This document shows, one piece after another, positions 37,424 through 50,801 of a DNA stretch of 64,000 bases (position 1 is the first letter of the stretch; the number at the start of each line of letters is the position of its first letter). The notes under the pieces were generated by a model. That model had not been told where the DNA came from, did no database searches, and saw nothing but the letters and a program-made list of their open reading frames with translations. A program made the translations under genes and the position numbers. Origin of the DNA: Utricularia gibba (Eukaryota > Streptophyta > Magnoliopsida > Lamiales > Lentibulariaceae); contig NEEC01000021.1 of the NCBI GenBank assembly GCA_002189035.1, positions 186,001 through 250,000 on the forward strand, given 5' to 3'.

Positions 37424-37903
37424 TGTTGGACTAATAGTTATCATAAGTCAAATGAGTTAAAGGTCAATCGCCTTGGCCCAAATCCAGACTACCTTTAAGC
37501 ATTAAAGCCCAATTAGACTATAAATTTTCTTCAGGAGTGTGACAAGCAATTTTTGTCATGGAAACTCAGGAGAGGGCAGCAGGAGTGCAAGGATTGAGAA
37601 TTCTTGATCCGTGATCGAATTGTCCCCTACCTGGATATACCTCTGGCCTATGAATGGAGAAGGCGATGACTATTTCCCACTTCTCAAGAAGAAGAACATC
37701 TGGCCGGTAGAGCCCGTTTTCTTGGAGCTGTTTTGCTCCTGTAAACGAAACTTGGTGACTAGTGAAGCGTTTAGATCTAGTGTAACAAGCACCCGTAGTT
37801 TTTACCTCTTTTGGTTTTTCATATTAAAAAATATGAGTTCTTAGTTTCTTGTTTTGCTCATTTGATCGCTTTAACAAGATAATTGGTCACAAAATTCGCA
37901 ACA
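37424..37903 (+). mobile_element. Copia 5' LTR
   Basis: 480 bp with 5-bp inverted borders TGTTG...CAACA, followed after three bases by a perfect initiator tRNA-Met primer site. A 3' LTR is missing. Confidence 0.85.
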
Positions 37904-37906
37904 AAT

Positions 37907-37918
37907 TGGTATCAGAGC
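37907..37918 (+). other. Initiator tRNA-Met primer binding site
   Basis: TGGTATCAGAGC, a perfect complement to the tRNA 3' end, three bases downstream of the LTR border CAACA. Confidence 0.9.
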
Positions 37919-38099
37919 TTCGGTTGCAAGTTCTTGGGATAAACTCTAATCTAAGGCTATTTTCTGCCACCATATACTCAAGCTTCTTGGCCATAAACCT
38001 GCTGCTGGTCTTCTTAAATCTTTCTGATATGCTGAGCCTTGTCTGATTAAGGCTACGACCTTCAACTGGAAATATAGAAATCAGTTTTTGTGCTTAAAC

Positions 38100-41000
38100 T
38101 GAACTCCTAGAACTATGTCACATGGAAATCAACAATGAATTCTCTTCTTGATTGAAAGGATCTCTAGAAACCTGTGGTGTTGTGGAATGCCAAACCTGAC
38201 AAACTTCAGGCAGATGACTGGAATGATCTGCACCTGAAAGTAGCATCGTATATACTACTACATGTTGAGAGAACCATTCAACATAGGATCTCATAGTTTG
38301 AAGATGCCCATCTGCTGTGGAATAAACTGGAGGAAATTTATCAACCAAACAACCCTCAAAACAAAATAATGCTGAATAAAAGGTTGTCCAATCTGAAGTT
38401 CAAAGATGGAGGTTCAATGGTTGAACATCTTAGTAATTTCTAGGAAATTGTAGATTGCATGATAGTTGTTGGTATGTTTTTTGATGATGAAACACAAGCT
38501 ATCAAACTCCTGGACACCCCACCACCAAGCTAGGAGACGATGGTGATCACTCTCAGCAACGATTCCCTAGACAAATTAGAATTTGACTGAGTGGCAAATG
38601 CACTCTTGTAAGAAGAACAATGGCGTTTCTCAAATGGATCAACCCCCAAGGGAACACTGGCAGTCACAGGGCACAAAGGAGTCAAAACAAAAAGGCCAGA
38701 ACCGTAAAGACCAACCCTCATAATCAAAGAGAGATGCACAAAAGGAAACCAAGTCCTGTTTTTAATCGAGTATACCTGTAGCTCTAGTCAAAGAATGCTG
38801 AGAAACTTCAACCAAGAGGAACTATTGGTCCTGCTGACTGCAGAATCTAGGACTGTTCCCCCAGAAGAACCATGGATCATAGACTCTGCAGCTAGCTATC
38901 ATGCAACTCCCTCAAAGGACCACCCCATAAACTACCGTGCAGGAGATTCTAGATTTGTAAAAATGGGAAACTCTTCAGAAGCTAAAATCGTAGGATTGGG
39001 AGAGCTGCTGATAAAAACAAATTGTGGACATGTCCTCATGCTGGAAATTGTGAGATGTACCTGATATATGCATGAATCTCATGTTAGTGAACAACCTGGA
39101 CAAAGCTGGATTCACCAGCACATTTTCTAAGGGTCATTGGAGACTGCTAAAGGGGTTTCCTGTGTTGGGAAAAGGATGGCTCAAAGGAACATTGTATAAA
39201 ACAGTTGTTGAATATGATGTTTCAAGTCTTAATCTGGTGAGTGGGAGCAATTCAGACTATACCCTTTGACATACAAGACACAGTCATATTACAGACGCAG
39301 GCCTGAAACACATAATGCAATAGGGACTTATCAAAAAGATAAAACCAAGAATCAAGATCTGTGAAAGCTGCATTGTAGGAAAGCATCATAGAGTACCCTT
39401 TCAGAACAAACTAGAGAAACGCATAGAGATTTTAGACTTAATGCTGTCAGACTTTGAAGGACCTGTTAATGTGACCTCAGGGTCTGGTAAGTGTTTCTAT
39501 GTCTCCTTTAGATGGCTCCTCCAGAAAGGCATGGATCTATCTGATTGAAAGAAACAGTGATGCACTTGATTGCTTCAAAGAATTGCTTCCAAGCTGGAAA
39601 GAGAGACGGGTAAAAGATTGAAGAAGTTTAAGTCTGATAATGAAGGAGAATATTGTTCTCAGGAGTTTGAGGAATACTGCATGTGTTTGAGAATCAAAAA
39701 GGTTGCCACTGTCCTTGGAACTCCTACCCACAATGGTGTGCTTGAACGGTTTAATCAGACCCTGCTTGACAAAGTGAGATCTATGCTGAAATCATCAAAA
39801 CTTCCCAAATATTGCTGTGGGAAGGCCTTGTATACAACATGCTACTTGTTGAACAAATCACCTAAGATAGCACTCAAGTTTAAGTCTCCACATGAAGTAT
39901 GGACAGGAAGGGCACCAAGCTATAATGACTTGCGTGTGTTTGACTGCAAGACCTATGCTCATATCCTGAAGGACCATCGACACAAGCGAGATAAAAGATC
40001 ATAAGTCTGCATATTTGTGGGATATGGAAGAGATTAGATGAGTTATACATTATAAAGATTTTTGGAAAATGAAACTATCCTTGACATACCAGAACAAAAT
40101 GGCACGGATTAGGTAATGAAGGTCAAGTTAACACCTGAAAACTCAAAAAAGTTGGACTACCCCAACTCACCAAGAAGGCCCTCAGAACTAGAACTAACCC
40201 ATCAGCCTGTTGAGAACTCAAAAAAGGAAGTACCTAATGTGAGAAGATCATCAAGACAACATGTCCCCTCATCAAGATATCTTGAAACAGAATATTACAC
40301 AATTAGAGAAGACATGCTTGATGTTGCTTTGATAACTGAAGAGGGAGAACTACAGACAGTAAGGGAAGCCCTGAGCTCACCTGAGAGAGAGAAATGGATG
40401 GAGGCAATGCAAGAAGAAATGACATCTCTAAGGAAAAACAACAACTATGACCTTGTAAAATTGCCTGCTGGAAAACTCTTCTAGAAAATTGATGGATATT
40501 CAAGCTGAAACACAACCCCGATGGTAGTACCAGATATAAAGCAGGGATAGTTGTAGAGGGGTATCTGCAAAAGAAGCGATTGGACTATGAAAAAAATTTC
40601 TCTCTAGTTGTGAAGCTGAACACATTGAGGCTCATACTGTCCCTAACAGCCCACCTGGATTGGGAGCTTGAAGAGCTAGACATCAAAACCGCATTTCTAC
40701 ATGGTGACCTTAATGCAGAACTTTATATGAGGCAAGTTGAAGGTTTTTTAGAACATGAAAAGGAAGATCTCATGTGCAGACTTAGAAGAAGTCTGTATGG
40801 ACTAAAACAGGCACCTTACCAGTGATATCATAAATTTTACATCTTCATGTAAAACACTGAATTCAGAAGGTGTGAAGGAGATCATTGTGCCTACTGAACG
40901 AAAAATGACAAAGGTGAATGCATCTTCTTGCTCTTGTACGTTGATGATATGCTCATTGCCAGTTCGAATATGTCACTGATTCAAAACCTGAAGAAATAAA

Positions 41001-41400
41001 TGGCCACTATCTTTGAGATGAAAGATCTAGACGAGGCTAAGAAAATCCGAGAAAATGGAGATCACGAGAGACAGCCAAAAAGACCGTGAGTTTGTCTCAA
41101 AGTAAGTACATTGAATCTGTCCTCAAAAATTTCCGAATGGACGGAGCAAAACTAGTGCTGGACCACTCCCTAGTCACTTGAAACTCTCATCCCAAATGCG
41201 TTCCAAAACGGAACCTGAAAGGGAGGTAATGAGAAAGGTATCTTACTCCTCTACTATTTGATCATTGATGTATCTAATGGTCTACAGTTGACCAGACATA
41301 GCATATGTTGTAAGTGTGATAAGCAGGTATATGGACAATCCTGGAAAACAACATTGGAAAAGTGTAAAGTGGCTGCTGCATTACATTAAAGGTACAAGAT
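38100..41400 (+). pseudogene. Ty1/copia gag-pol, full order but many stops, 3' end lost
   Basis: A decayed gag (38100-38760) is followed by protease WIIDSAASYHATP (near 38875; the usual DSGA is DSAA) and the integrase zinc region (HSHITDAGLKHI, then CESCIVGKHHRVPF). The integrase core has SDNEGEYCSQEF and GTPTHNGVLERFN (39570-39780), keeping a catalytic Asp and Glu. The linker follows (40116-40484), then RT with LDIKTAFLHGDLNAELYM and SLYGLKQAP (about 40675-40815), LLLYVDDMLIASS (about 40930), and KWLLHYIKGTR at about 41370, the start of RNase H. There the element stops. The core order INT-RT is the copia order. Confidence 0.9.
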
Positions 41401-41413
41401 AACTGATGTATCT

Positions 41414-41497
41414 CACAAAATGACTTAAAAGCTTGCAATAAACATAATGATCACCACAAAATGACAAAAAAATGTAAACTAGCAACAGTTAAAATAC
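41414..41497 (+). repeat. Right copy of the ~90-bp direct repeat
   Basis: Matches 37323-37423 with several indels. It starts where the copia RNase H is cut off. Confidence 0.75.
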
Positions 41498-43466
41498 TCA
41501 CCCCTTAACCTACTAAAGACAAAACCAACAGGAGAGGATGCAACATATGCAGCTGCAACACAAAGGTTAGAGTCATACGCAAAGCTATGTGATCATTTAT
41601 TCACGTAGGAGCTTGGATCAACAGATTTCATGTGCTGCTGATTAAAGTTAACTTTCGATGGATAATCTGATCCGTTCATCGATGATCAGCCACTATGATT
41701 GTTCTACAGGTTTCTTTGTATGTATCATCACCGGGGGATTTAAAAAACTCATGGAAATGACGTTAACTTAGATTTGGATATTTCTCTTCAACTAATTGTA
41801 TCAAAAGAATCACATTAACTTAACACATGAGTTTCTAAATAGATTGGTTATCTAGCTTACATGTATACCTTTGTAAGATACCTTAATTTTAAAATCATTT
41901 ACAAATTTATTTTAAATTATATTAAATATATTATAATTTTGTGGTATAATTACAATTCATCATTTAACTTTCAATAAAAATAAATTATGATTTTAAATAA
42001 ATTTCCTATATATTTTTGAATTAATTATATCAAAAATATAATTTATTGTGAAATTTCAAAAACCATAATTTAATATTACAATTAAACATTAAAAAAATCT
42101 TGCATAATTTAATAAACATACATTACAATTAAATATTAAACACATTTTAAATTTTGTATTCTAAACTGATGAACCAAATCCTGCGTAGATTTAAAAAAAA
42201 CACTTGCGTTTTTATAATAAAAGATATTATATTTTATTAAAAATAAATATTCATTAAAAAATACTTGCAAATTTTAAAATTTTTCTTCAAGATGTATTTG
42301 CCATATATAATTAATAACATCAATTTTCGTAAACAAATATAATTATTTAAGTTAGGGGTTTTTAATTTGAGAATGGAATATATCTTTTGTATTGTTATTT
42401 GAAAATATTGGTTAAATTAATTTTAAATCATTATTTATTTTTATTGATATTTAAATGATGAATTTTAATGAATAAAATATATATTAAAATATTTAGTGAT
42501 AAATGAAAATTCTTCAAATGTTGTGCAATACAAAATTTCATATGAAATGAAATTTATAAAACTCTATTTCATACAAGTTTACAAATCCAAATAAAATGTA
42601 AATGATTCTGAAATCATGCTCAAAGAAAGAGTACTTGTGTATGATAATTTATGTATTTTTAATATCAAATATAATATTCAGTCTCAACTAAAAGTAATAG
42701 TGATTTAGTATCAACTATAAAAATAAAAGTAATGAGATGGGTGAGCTTTTACTTTAATTTTAATAAGACAAATATGTTGCCTCAGAATTCTAAGGGTGGA
42801 ATGATAACTAAATTCATTCTAATGTACGAACTAGCTCGAGATAATTCAACTCTATCCCAACCAATTCTTCCCATAACATGTTATATTTCTGCAGATGTTG
42901 TTGTGTGATGACACACATTTTCTCTGAATTTTATAATACAAAATTGTTATATTTTATTATGGTTTAGGTTAGGTAAATTTAGTTTTTCATGTTTATGTGG
43001 TATTTATATTAATTTTATGTGATTATGTTGAAAAGTGGATTAAATCCTTTGATTTAGTCCACCATCTTTGTGCTAATGATTGATTGAGTTCAACAGGGAG
43101 ATTAGCAGAAAATCAGATTCAAAAACGTGTGGGATAAGTATGAAAGGGCACCACAGCGTAAGAGAGACAAAGAGCACTGTTCTGCCGCCACCTGCAGTAT
43201 GTAAGTTCAGGCTGGGAACAATGCTGGGATCAGGAACAGTACAATGGAGTGAAGGAAAGGAGATATTTTATTTCAAAAAGGAGGGAGAGTGGGAAAACAA
43301 TAGAGAACCCGACGAGAACAAAACGCACGCAAGGGGCTTCTCCCCAAACACAAAAAACACCAACCAAAAGAGGGGAAGAAGGACCTCATCGTCAAGAGCA
43401 GCACTAGAGCCCAATCCAGCACTACTGTTCTGGGCCGTGAAAAGTAGCAACCGGGCGAGAGAACAA
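41498..43466. other. AT-rich intergenic sequence
   Basis: No coding region is recognised. The GC-richer block 43080-43514 has a 144-codon open frame, but it runs straight into repeat R1 and has no domain motif; it may be the unshared 5' part of the R1 element. Confidence 0.5.
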
Positions 43467-43920
43467 TCTTTATTTTTTTTCTGTTTTCTGAACGTTTCAA
43501 GTTTTTGTACCTGACTTGCTTACAATGTTTCTGTCATTTTCGCAATATTATCGGAATGAAATCATGTTTTATTCTCCAAGTATGAGTAGCTAAAACCTTA
43601 GGGATACCTTAAGGTGAAGTATGGTGGTGTGTGCTTAGGGTTGATAATGAAATTTATGTGTGTTCCTTAACTCTTGTTTTTCTCAAACCATGGGTAGACC
43701 TAAGGAGGGAAACAAGTAGTTTTACAACTAAAATGTTTGGTTTAGAGGTAGACCAACAAATCAAGACGGGAGCAATAGGTGTTAGTTTAGGGTAGACCTA
43801 GTTCTATATGCTTTGCATGCGGGTAAACTTAATTGCAATGTTGATTATGATATTGGACTAGTTTAGCCAAAAATATGATGAATGACCTGGGTAGACTTAG
43901 GTTATTTGAAAAGTAAAAAT
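43467..43920 (+). repeat. Dispersed repeat R1, copy 3
   Basis: Same orientation as copy 2 (28000-28450) and inverted relative to copy 1 (9080-9535). Shared landmarks are 'gcttacaatgtttctgtcat', 'atgaaatcatgttttattct', 'accttagggataccttaagg', 'catgggtagacctaagg', 'gaggtagaccaacaaatcaa' and 'tttgcatgcgggtaaac'. Of the three copies this one keeps the shared motifs best. Confidence 0.65.
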
Positions 43921-43948
43921 AATCAACTCTTTACTTTTTCAAAAATAA

Positions 43949-44031
43949 CTTTTGTAGTTATAATTTTAAAAGTGTTTTTGGTAGAATTACCTTTTGTAGT
44001 TATAATTTTAAAAGTGTTTTGGTAGAATTAC
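43949..44031 (+). repeat. Tandem repeat, two 41-42 bp units
   Basis: 'cttttgtagttataatttta' plus 'aaagtgttttggtagaatta' occurs twice head to tail with a one-base length difference. Confidence 0.9.
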
Positions 44032-46160
44032 TTTTACAATTAAAAGTATTCTACAACAAAATTATTTTTACTTCTTAAAAGTAGAAATAGTTTTTAAAAA
44101 TTTTCAAGAATACTGTATTAATCTCTATTTTTCAAGACTGTTTCACACACGCTTGACGTATCATGTGGTTGCCTACAAGTACAATTAAATAATTATTATA
44201 ATTCACAGGTACCCATAATGGTTCATGTAGATGCTTAGGAAACACAATGTTTTTTCTAAAGGCTTTTCCAAGTTCCCTTAACAACTCTTATGGGTGTCTG
44301 AAAACAGTCCGAAAAAAATGCAGAATTTGTCTTTGGCACCTACAAGCCAATGGAGCACAATGTTAGACGATTTTTTAATATTTATTTAGAATTTTTAATA
44401 TTTTAAAAACGAAACCGATAGTTCATCAATTTTGAACCATCGGTTCCGAATGGATCAGAACCATGGTTTCAAGATCCTAAATATCTCGAACAAGCTCAAA
44501 ACCGTAGGGTTCCGGTTCCAGAATCAGAACCATACAAAATATTCACATTCCTGAACTAAATTAGAAACGTGGTTTCAGTTCGAACCACAACTCTTCTGAT
44601 ACCGCAACCATGATCATCAGGAGTTCATATCTAACCTAAATTTGTTTTTTTTTTCCGAACACCAAGTGGCCCAACAAGGCCAAATCCAGTTTTAAAACAT
44701 AGATGCCCACCAATCATTCATTTTAAAAATATATTGATAGAAATTACCATTTCTTCGATATTTATTCACGATTTGACAACTTCTAAATGTATTGTTTTTT
44801 GTAACTTAATTGCATTTATAGTATGCGGGATTATTACAATTTTATATAATTCATTTGCGAATTGTAATAAAAATGGCAATTAATGAGTCGAGGCAATCGA
44901 TTATCATTTTAAGTTATAATTTATAAATGAATTTTATAAAATCATGTTCATAATAATTTTATACCTGCAATAGCTTATAAAATGACATTTTAATATAATT
45001 TGAAAACACTCGTTATTTTTCATTCATTCGATAGTTTAGGTCACAATATGAATTCCAATTGGACATTATTGGTGTGAATCTGAATCTAGAATAATAATTT
45101 TAAAAGTATTTTCGAGAGACTTTCAAATAAGCCAACACGCAAGTATTTGAATCTCTTTTTTTTTTTCCTTAAAAAAAGAAACTCCCCGCCACAAAAAAGA
45201 AAACTTTGACTCGCGCAGCGCAGTCGCACTCAGGCAGGCAGGCATACATGGAATGTAACTTTTCCGCGTTGACGGCTTTAAACCCTAATCAGTATAAACA
45301 CACGTTTTTGTTGAAAATTCTACAGGTAAAAACACCCGCCTCCGCTTACGTCATCTCTCCCAAACTTTCACACCCTTATCCCCTTTTACTTTTAAAAAAG
45401 AAACTGATTAATTTATGTTATCTAGTTTTCTAATATTCGGATCATATTTTTCTAGGTTTTTGTTTCTGATTCGATTCAAATATTACTATTTATATCTAAA
45501 AAATATTTTATATTTTAATTTGAAAGAGGCCAATCGGATTGAATTACAATGATGGAATTAAAATTGAGTTGGCATGAAGAAAACTTAACGTTATAACACT
45601 ATAAAATATTATGAAAAAGAAATAACATGTATTTACAATTTAGGAAATACATAGGATATGTTTTGGTATCCTACATCATGCAAAATTAGTGTCGCAACCT
45701 CGTCTTCATGAGGTAATTATACATTTGTAGCTCCACATGAAACTGAAACAATGAAATATTTCAAGTTTTTGAGAAGTTGAAGAGTTACTACTTCTATGAA
45801 AATTAAAGTATTTTTTAAATATATAGAATCATTTTTTTGGAATTGTACTAAACAAACCCTTAATCTAAAAGATCTTTACTAATTGGACTGCCATCAACTT
45901 ATCTTATAAATGTTATGTAAAATTATTTTCTAGTAGGAATTTGAGTTACCTGAAAAACATTGTTTAAATGGAGAATCGGACAATAGTATTCACTAATCCA
46001 AGATGCGGGATATACAACCACCACTAAACCGGCCGGTTTCAAGACCGGGAGAGCAAGTAACCGTTAATTTAACGGCGTTAAAGGAGAGGTTAATTTTTTT
46101 GTTTTTTGGGTTGGGGGTTGAAGCGACGACAGGCAACAGCTGGTCTGGATACGCATCCAG
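44032..46160. other. Intergenic upstream of the RNA-binding protein gene
   Basis: No coding region is recognised. At 45280-45300 a telo-box AAACCCTAA is followed five bases later by TATAAACA, in a locally GC-richer patch with a 'ctacag/gtaaaa' phrase just downstream. This could be a promoter with a leader intron for the gene at 46414, or a relic. From 46020 the sequence becomes GC-rich (gccggccggttt) as expected for the gene's own upstream region. Confidence 0.35.
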
Positions 46161-46413
46161 CCGTCAATGGTGATAAGATCCAAGTTGTGTGGGGACCACA
46201 GCACATCTACATTGTTTGCTCCAAAATCGACGGTCAACGCTAGACCTCTTCAAAGTCGATCAACGGTCGACATGCCCTTGCGACGGGACAGGGAGATTGG
46301 ATTGGAGTGCACCCTAGATCCGCAGGAATTTGGCTCCGCCTTTCTTCCAATTATTCCCCTCCAGCCGCCTCTTTCTCAGCGTTTCTTCCTCGCCGGGATT
46401 TGACTCCCAAAGG

Positions 46414-48611
46414 ATGAACGGCGGCGGCGGGGATTCGAATCAGCAACAACAACAACAACAACAACCGCAGCAGCAGCAGCCGCAGCAACAGCAGATGCAG
46501 CAGCATCAGCAGTGGGTAGCGATGCAGCAGTACCAGCAACAATGGATGGCGATGCAGCACCATATGATGTATAATCAACATTACCTGCCTTACTACCACC
46601 AGCAGTTTCTTCAGCAGCAGCATCAAGCTGCGTTGCCACAGCCAACGAAGCAGGGTACTCAGATTCAGGCGGCAGGGGAGGATAACAATACGATCTGGAT
46701 TGGAGATCTACAGCAGTGGATGGATGAGAGTTATCTCCACTCCTGCTTTTCTCAAACGGGAGAGGTAATTCAAAAAGATTGCTTTTTTTCTTTTTCTTTT
46801 CTTCCGTGGTTCAAATCGCTTGCTGGATTTGCGTACTCCCCCTTCTAATTCAGCTGTTACATTGCCTTTTTCATATTCGTTTACTCGAAATCTCAAGACT
46901 GCGTGGGTTAGTGAATTTGTGGTTGTTGGAAAACTTTGTCGTGAAGGTGCTTTCGTTTCAGATAAATGTTCCTATAACAATCAAATCTGTTGTTTGAAAG
47001 GTTAGTAGAAAACCTGATCTTTTCTGGAAATGCTTCAAGTAAATTGAGAGCGGCATCACAAGGTTCACAATTTTTATTATGAACCGGATGCCAACTGCAT
47101 ATTTGTTTTTTTGCTCTTTTGATGGGAAATAAGTCCATAGTGGATGCTGTCAGATTTCCTAAAGTGGAATCGACATTCCAATTCAGCGGCATACTGTATG
47201 GGGTGTGGTTGCTGTTTGCCCGTAAAAGACATATTATAACTGTTTGTGCCTGGGAAAGCTTGTATTGTGTTTGGTACATGGAAGTTATAAGTGTGTCTTT
47301 TTCGTGAAATTTTGATCTGATGCTTCAATGTTTTGAATAACAATGGAAATGCCTGATTATTAGGTTGCTTCAGTCAAGGTAATACGCAATAAGCAGACTG
47401 GCCAGTCTGAGAGATATGGATTCATTGAGTTTAGTTCCCATACGGCTGCAGAGAATGTTCTGCAGAGCTTCAATGGCTCTGTCATGCCAAACACAGATCT
47501 AGTATTTCGTTTAAACTGGGCATCCTTTAGTACTGGTGATAGACGCCCTGATAGCGGTTCAGATTTGTCTATATTTGTTGGAGACTTAGCTACTGATGTT
47601 ACTGATGAGATGCTGCAAGAAACCTTTGCTAGTAGGTATCCCTCCGTCAAGGGTGCGAAAGTTGTTGTTGATGGAAGCAATGGCCGCTCAAAAGGTTATG
47701 GCTTTGTGCGATTCAATGATGAGAACGAGAGAGACCGCGCCTTGGCTGAGATGAACGGTGTGTATTGCTCAAGCAGACCTATGCGTATTAATGCGGCCAC
47801 TCCTAAGAAACCTTCTTCAGCACACAAGCAATATTCTTCTCAAGGTGCAAATGTTTCTTCCTTGGAATAGCCTTTACTGATTGATACAAAACACTCTCTC
47901 TGGGTGCCATTTATTTGTTTTTCTTACATGATATGGTACGATTTTCTCATTGAATGTGCACATTCAGCTGTCATATTGGCCGGTGGATATGCTGGGGGTT
48001 TTGTGCCCCAGGGTCAGCCGGAGGCAGATTCATCTAATACGACAGTGAGTCTAAAGGCATTTGTTCATGTTGGAAGGAGATGACTGAATCCACTCGACCT
48101 CTTTTCTTTCAGATATTTGTTGGAGGTCTGGACTCCGAAGCCACTGATGATGATCTGAGGCAATGCTTCAGCCCCTTTGGTGAAATTATGTCCATAAAGA
48201 TACCCGCCGGAAAGGGATGTGGCTTTGTACAATATGCAAACCGGTAAGCAACACAATGGGGGCTGCATGTCATTTGGCGTGAAGCCGCCTGATCTCTGTC
48301 CCTTGCTTAACAGAAGCAACGCAGAGGATGCGCTGGAGGGACTAAACGGAGTCATCATTGGGAAGCAGGCAGTACGTCTTTCCTGGGGAAGGAACATGGG
48401 AAATAAGCATGTGAGCATCACTTGAATCCTCTTCATCTTGCTTCCTTCCCACGATGTTAACTGGTTACTCCTGCAGTTTAGAGGCGACAGTAACGGCACC
48501 AGCAACGGCGGTTACCACGGGAGGTACAATGGGCAAGGATATGGACATGGCTACGGAGGAGCAGCTTCAAATGGGTATGCGAACCACAACCAGCAGCAGC
48601 CACTCAGCTGA
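46414..48611 (+). CDS. RBP45: RNA-binding protein, RBP45/RBP47 type (three RRMs)
   Basis: Six exons: 46414-46764, 47364-47844, 47968-48044, 48113-48243, 48314-48410, 48477-48611, all with GT-AG introns and matching phases, giving 423 aa. Residues 1-80 are Gln-rich, coded by CAA/CAG repeats. RRM1 is at about 93-171 (RNP2 IWIGDL at 94, RNP1 RYGFIEF at 134). RRM2 is at about 185-262 (IFVGDL, KGYGFVRF). RRM3 is at about 304-375 (IFVGGL, KGCGFVQY). The C-terminus is Gly/Tyr/Asn/Gln-rich. Length, domain order and Q-rich start match plant RBP45/RBP47 proteins, nuclear oligouridylate-specific binders of poly(A)+ RNA related to yeast Nam8 that also enter stress granules. The start is the first ATG in frame after an upstream noncoding stretch. 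All RNP motifs are intact, so the gene looks functional. RBP45 and RBP47 cannot be told apart with confidence. Confidence 0.95.
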
Positions 48612-50780
48612 CCAGCGAAGAAATCCAGTCTGCTGCATGCACCATCTGCCGGCATCCATTGGATCATCCTGACAGCACTCTGGCAGAAGGAATGGAGTTT
48701 TGTAGCCGCACCAGAACAAGAAGCTTGCTTCTTCTTCTCAGTGTTCTCCCCTCTCCCTCCCACTTTCTCCCTCTGAACTCTCTACCCCCTTTCTGTGTTG
48801 CCGACTTATCCAACCGAACATCATCATCTTATAGTAGTTTGTTCTCAAAAGTGCGCAAACTAATGGTGTCTTGTTCGTTATAAGCACCCACTACAAGAAA
48901 CATTCACCCAGTTGTCACGGATTGGTAGTCTATAATCGCTCTGTGACAGCTTGAAATTGCCAACGAAGAGTAAAACTTATAAAGAGGCATCAACAAAGCC
49001 TTCAGGTTCTCCCACAGAAAGTCAGAGAAGACATTATTTGAGAAAAGACCCAATTATGCGATGTTCGGAAAGATATCACTTTATAATAAGAACACGAGAA
49101 TCAAATCCTCAAGAAAGAGCTTCAGCGTCCAAGATTAGTCTGCACATCTTCAACATACTTTTAATTTTTTTTTATTTTTAATATTTTATCATTATATTCT
49201 ATTTAACCCATTTGCGACAAGTAGGAGATATAAAAAATAATTAAATTAAATTGAATTTTATATTTAAAAGCTGTCTGAATTTAATACAATATACTATTAA
49301 ATACTTCACTTTGAGTTTTAAGACTTTAAGTTATGAGGATTAAAAATGATGAATTTTATTTGATATTATAATTTTATTTTCATTTCTTGGTGGGTGGGGT
49401 GTAGTGAGCACGCAATGGGCGGGGGGGGGGGGGGGAGCCACGTGGGCGGTGGCGATAGGTGGCGGGAAAAAGATGAAATTGGAGGGAAATTTAGGGATTG
49501 ATGAAGAGATTAATTTTAGCGTAAATGACTTTCCATATTCCGCTGTCCCTGACCCAGGCCCAGGGTAGTTTCCCAGATCACCTTCCATATATCAACATAT
49601 CTTACTATGGAAACCAGTAATTTACTTAAATGCCTGTGTCAGAAAATTTTCTTTTCAAAATATCTGTTGTTTTTTTGATTTCATCATAAAACCTGTGATT
49701 CAATTTTTTCTTTTAAAAATGCCTGTCATTTCGAAATTAATGTTTTAATACCCATTTTAATTTTTATTGAAATGTATACAATCATATATTAAGACACGTT
49801 AGTTTATTTAAAAGTTATTATTAATCAAAAAATTATTTTGATGGATTACTCTTAATGACAAAAAAATAATAACTAAAAAATAGAAAACAAAAATTATAAT
49901 ATAAAACATTAATAGAGTAATAGTTAAATGTTCATGAATTAATATACAAAAGTAAATTGTTGATCTTTTAAATTTATTTTTTAATTTCAATAAAAATTAC
50001 AAGTATAACAATGAATTTATGTTAAAAAAGATGAAAACAATATAATTCTTTTCATAATAACAAAATATTAATAGATAATTTTATAAAAACTTTTATTTTA
50101 ATAAAAGGGCTGAATTATTTGTCTAAAAGAATATTTAAATGGATGAATTTTGTTAATAAAGAAAAAATAATGATTAAAGAAATAAAAAATCTAAAATTTA
50201 GATGAATATTAAAAATTTATTAATGTAAATCTGATTACATTTTTAATTACCTAGAAACAACAAAACAAAAAAGTATGGCTTTTAAACTATTGTATTTTGA
50301 AAAAATAAAAGTTAATATATCGAAAAGTATTCATATGTAAAAACTCTTAATAAATCAAAATATTATCAAATTTAGTAAACAACTAATCTAATATATCATA
50401 AATTTTCAAATGTTAAAAAAATAAATATATAACTCGAAATTAGTACAAATTCGAATATTTTTTCAAATGTATTTTATCACTAAACAAAAATATATATATA
50501 AAATGTGTAATTACAATATTTAGTAAAATTTCTAAATTTTTATTGAATAAATATAAAAAGAAAGTGAAAATGGTTAAAATTTGTTTTCAATTTAAAAAAC
50601 TACATATATTTTTAATAATAACACATTTATGTAAAAAAATAATAAAAACACAGGTATTTTGACAAGAAAATATAAAACTACAGTTATTTGCGTAAGTATA
50701 AAAGAACCACAGATATTTTCACAAATTTTTTAATCTGACACATGCATTTTAACAAATTGGCCCTATGGAAACATTTGAAT
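48612..50780. other. 3' UTR of the RNA-binding protein gene, then AT-rich spacer
   Basis: About 48612-48880 is probably 3' UTR. A run of 15 G lies at 49421-49435. From 49620 to 50760 the sequence is very AT-rich with no recognisable gene or element. Confidence 0.5.
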
Positions 50781-50801
50781 TCTAAATATGGAAGGTGGGT
50801 A

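Noticed and set aside
43080-43514. 144-codon open frame, plus strand
   Set aside because: Runs into repeat R1, charged low-complexity translation, overlapped by equal frames on the other strand; likely part of the repeat.
46351-46645. Two ~90-codon frames antisense to the RNA-binding protein exon 1
   Set aside because: They are Leu/Val- and Ala/Val-repeat shadows of the CAA/CAG tract.
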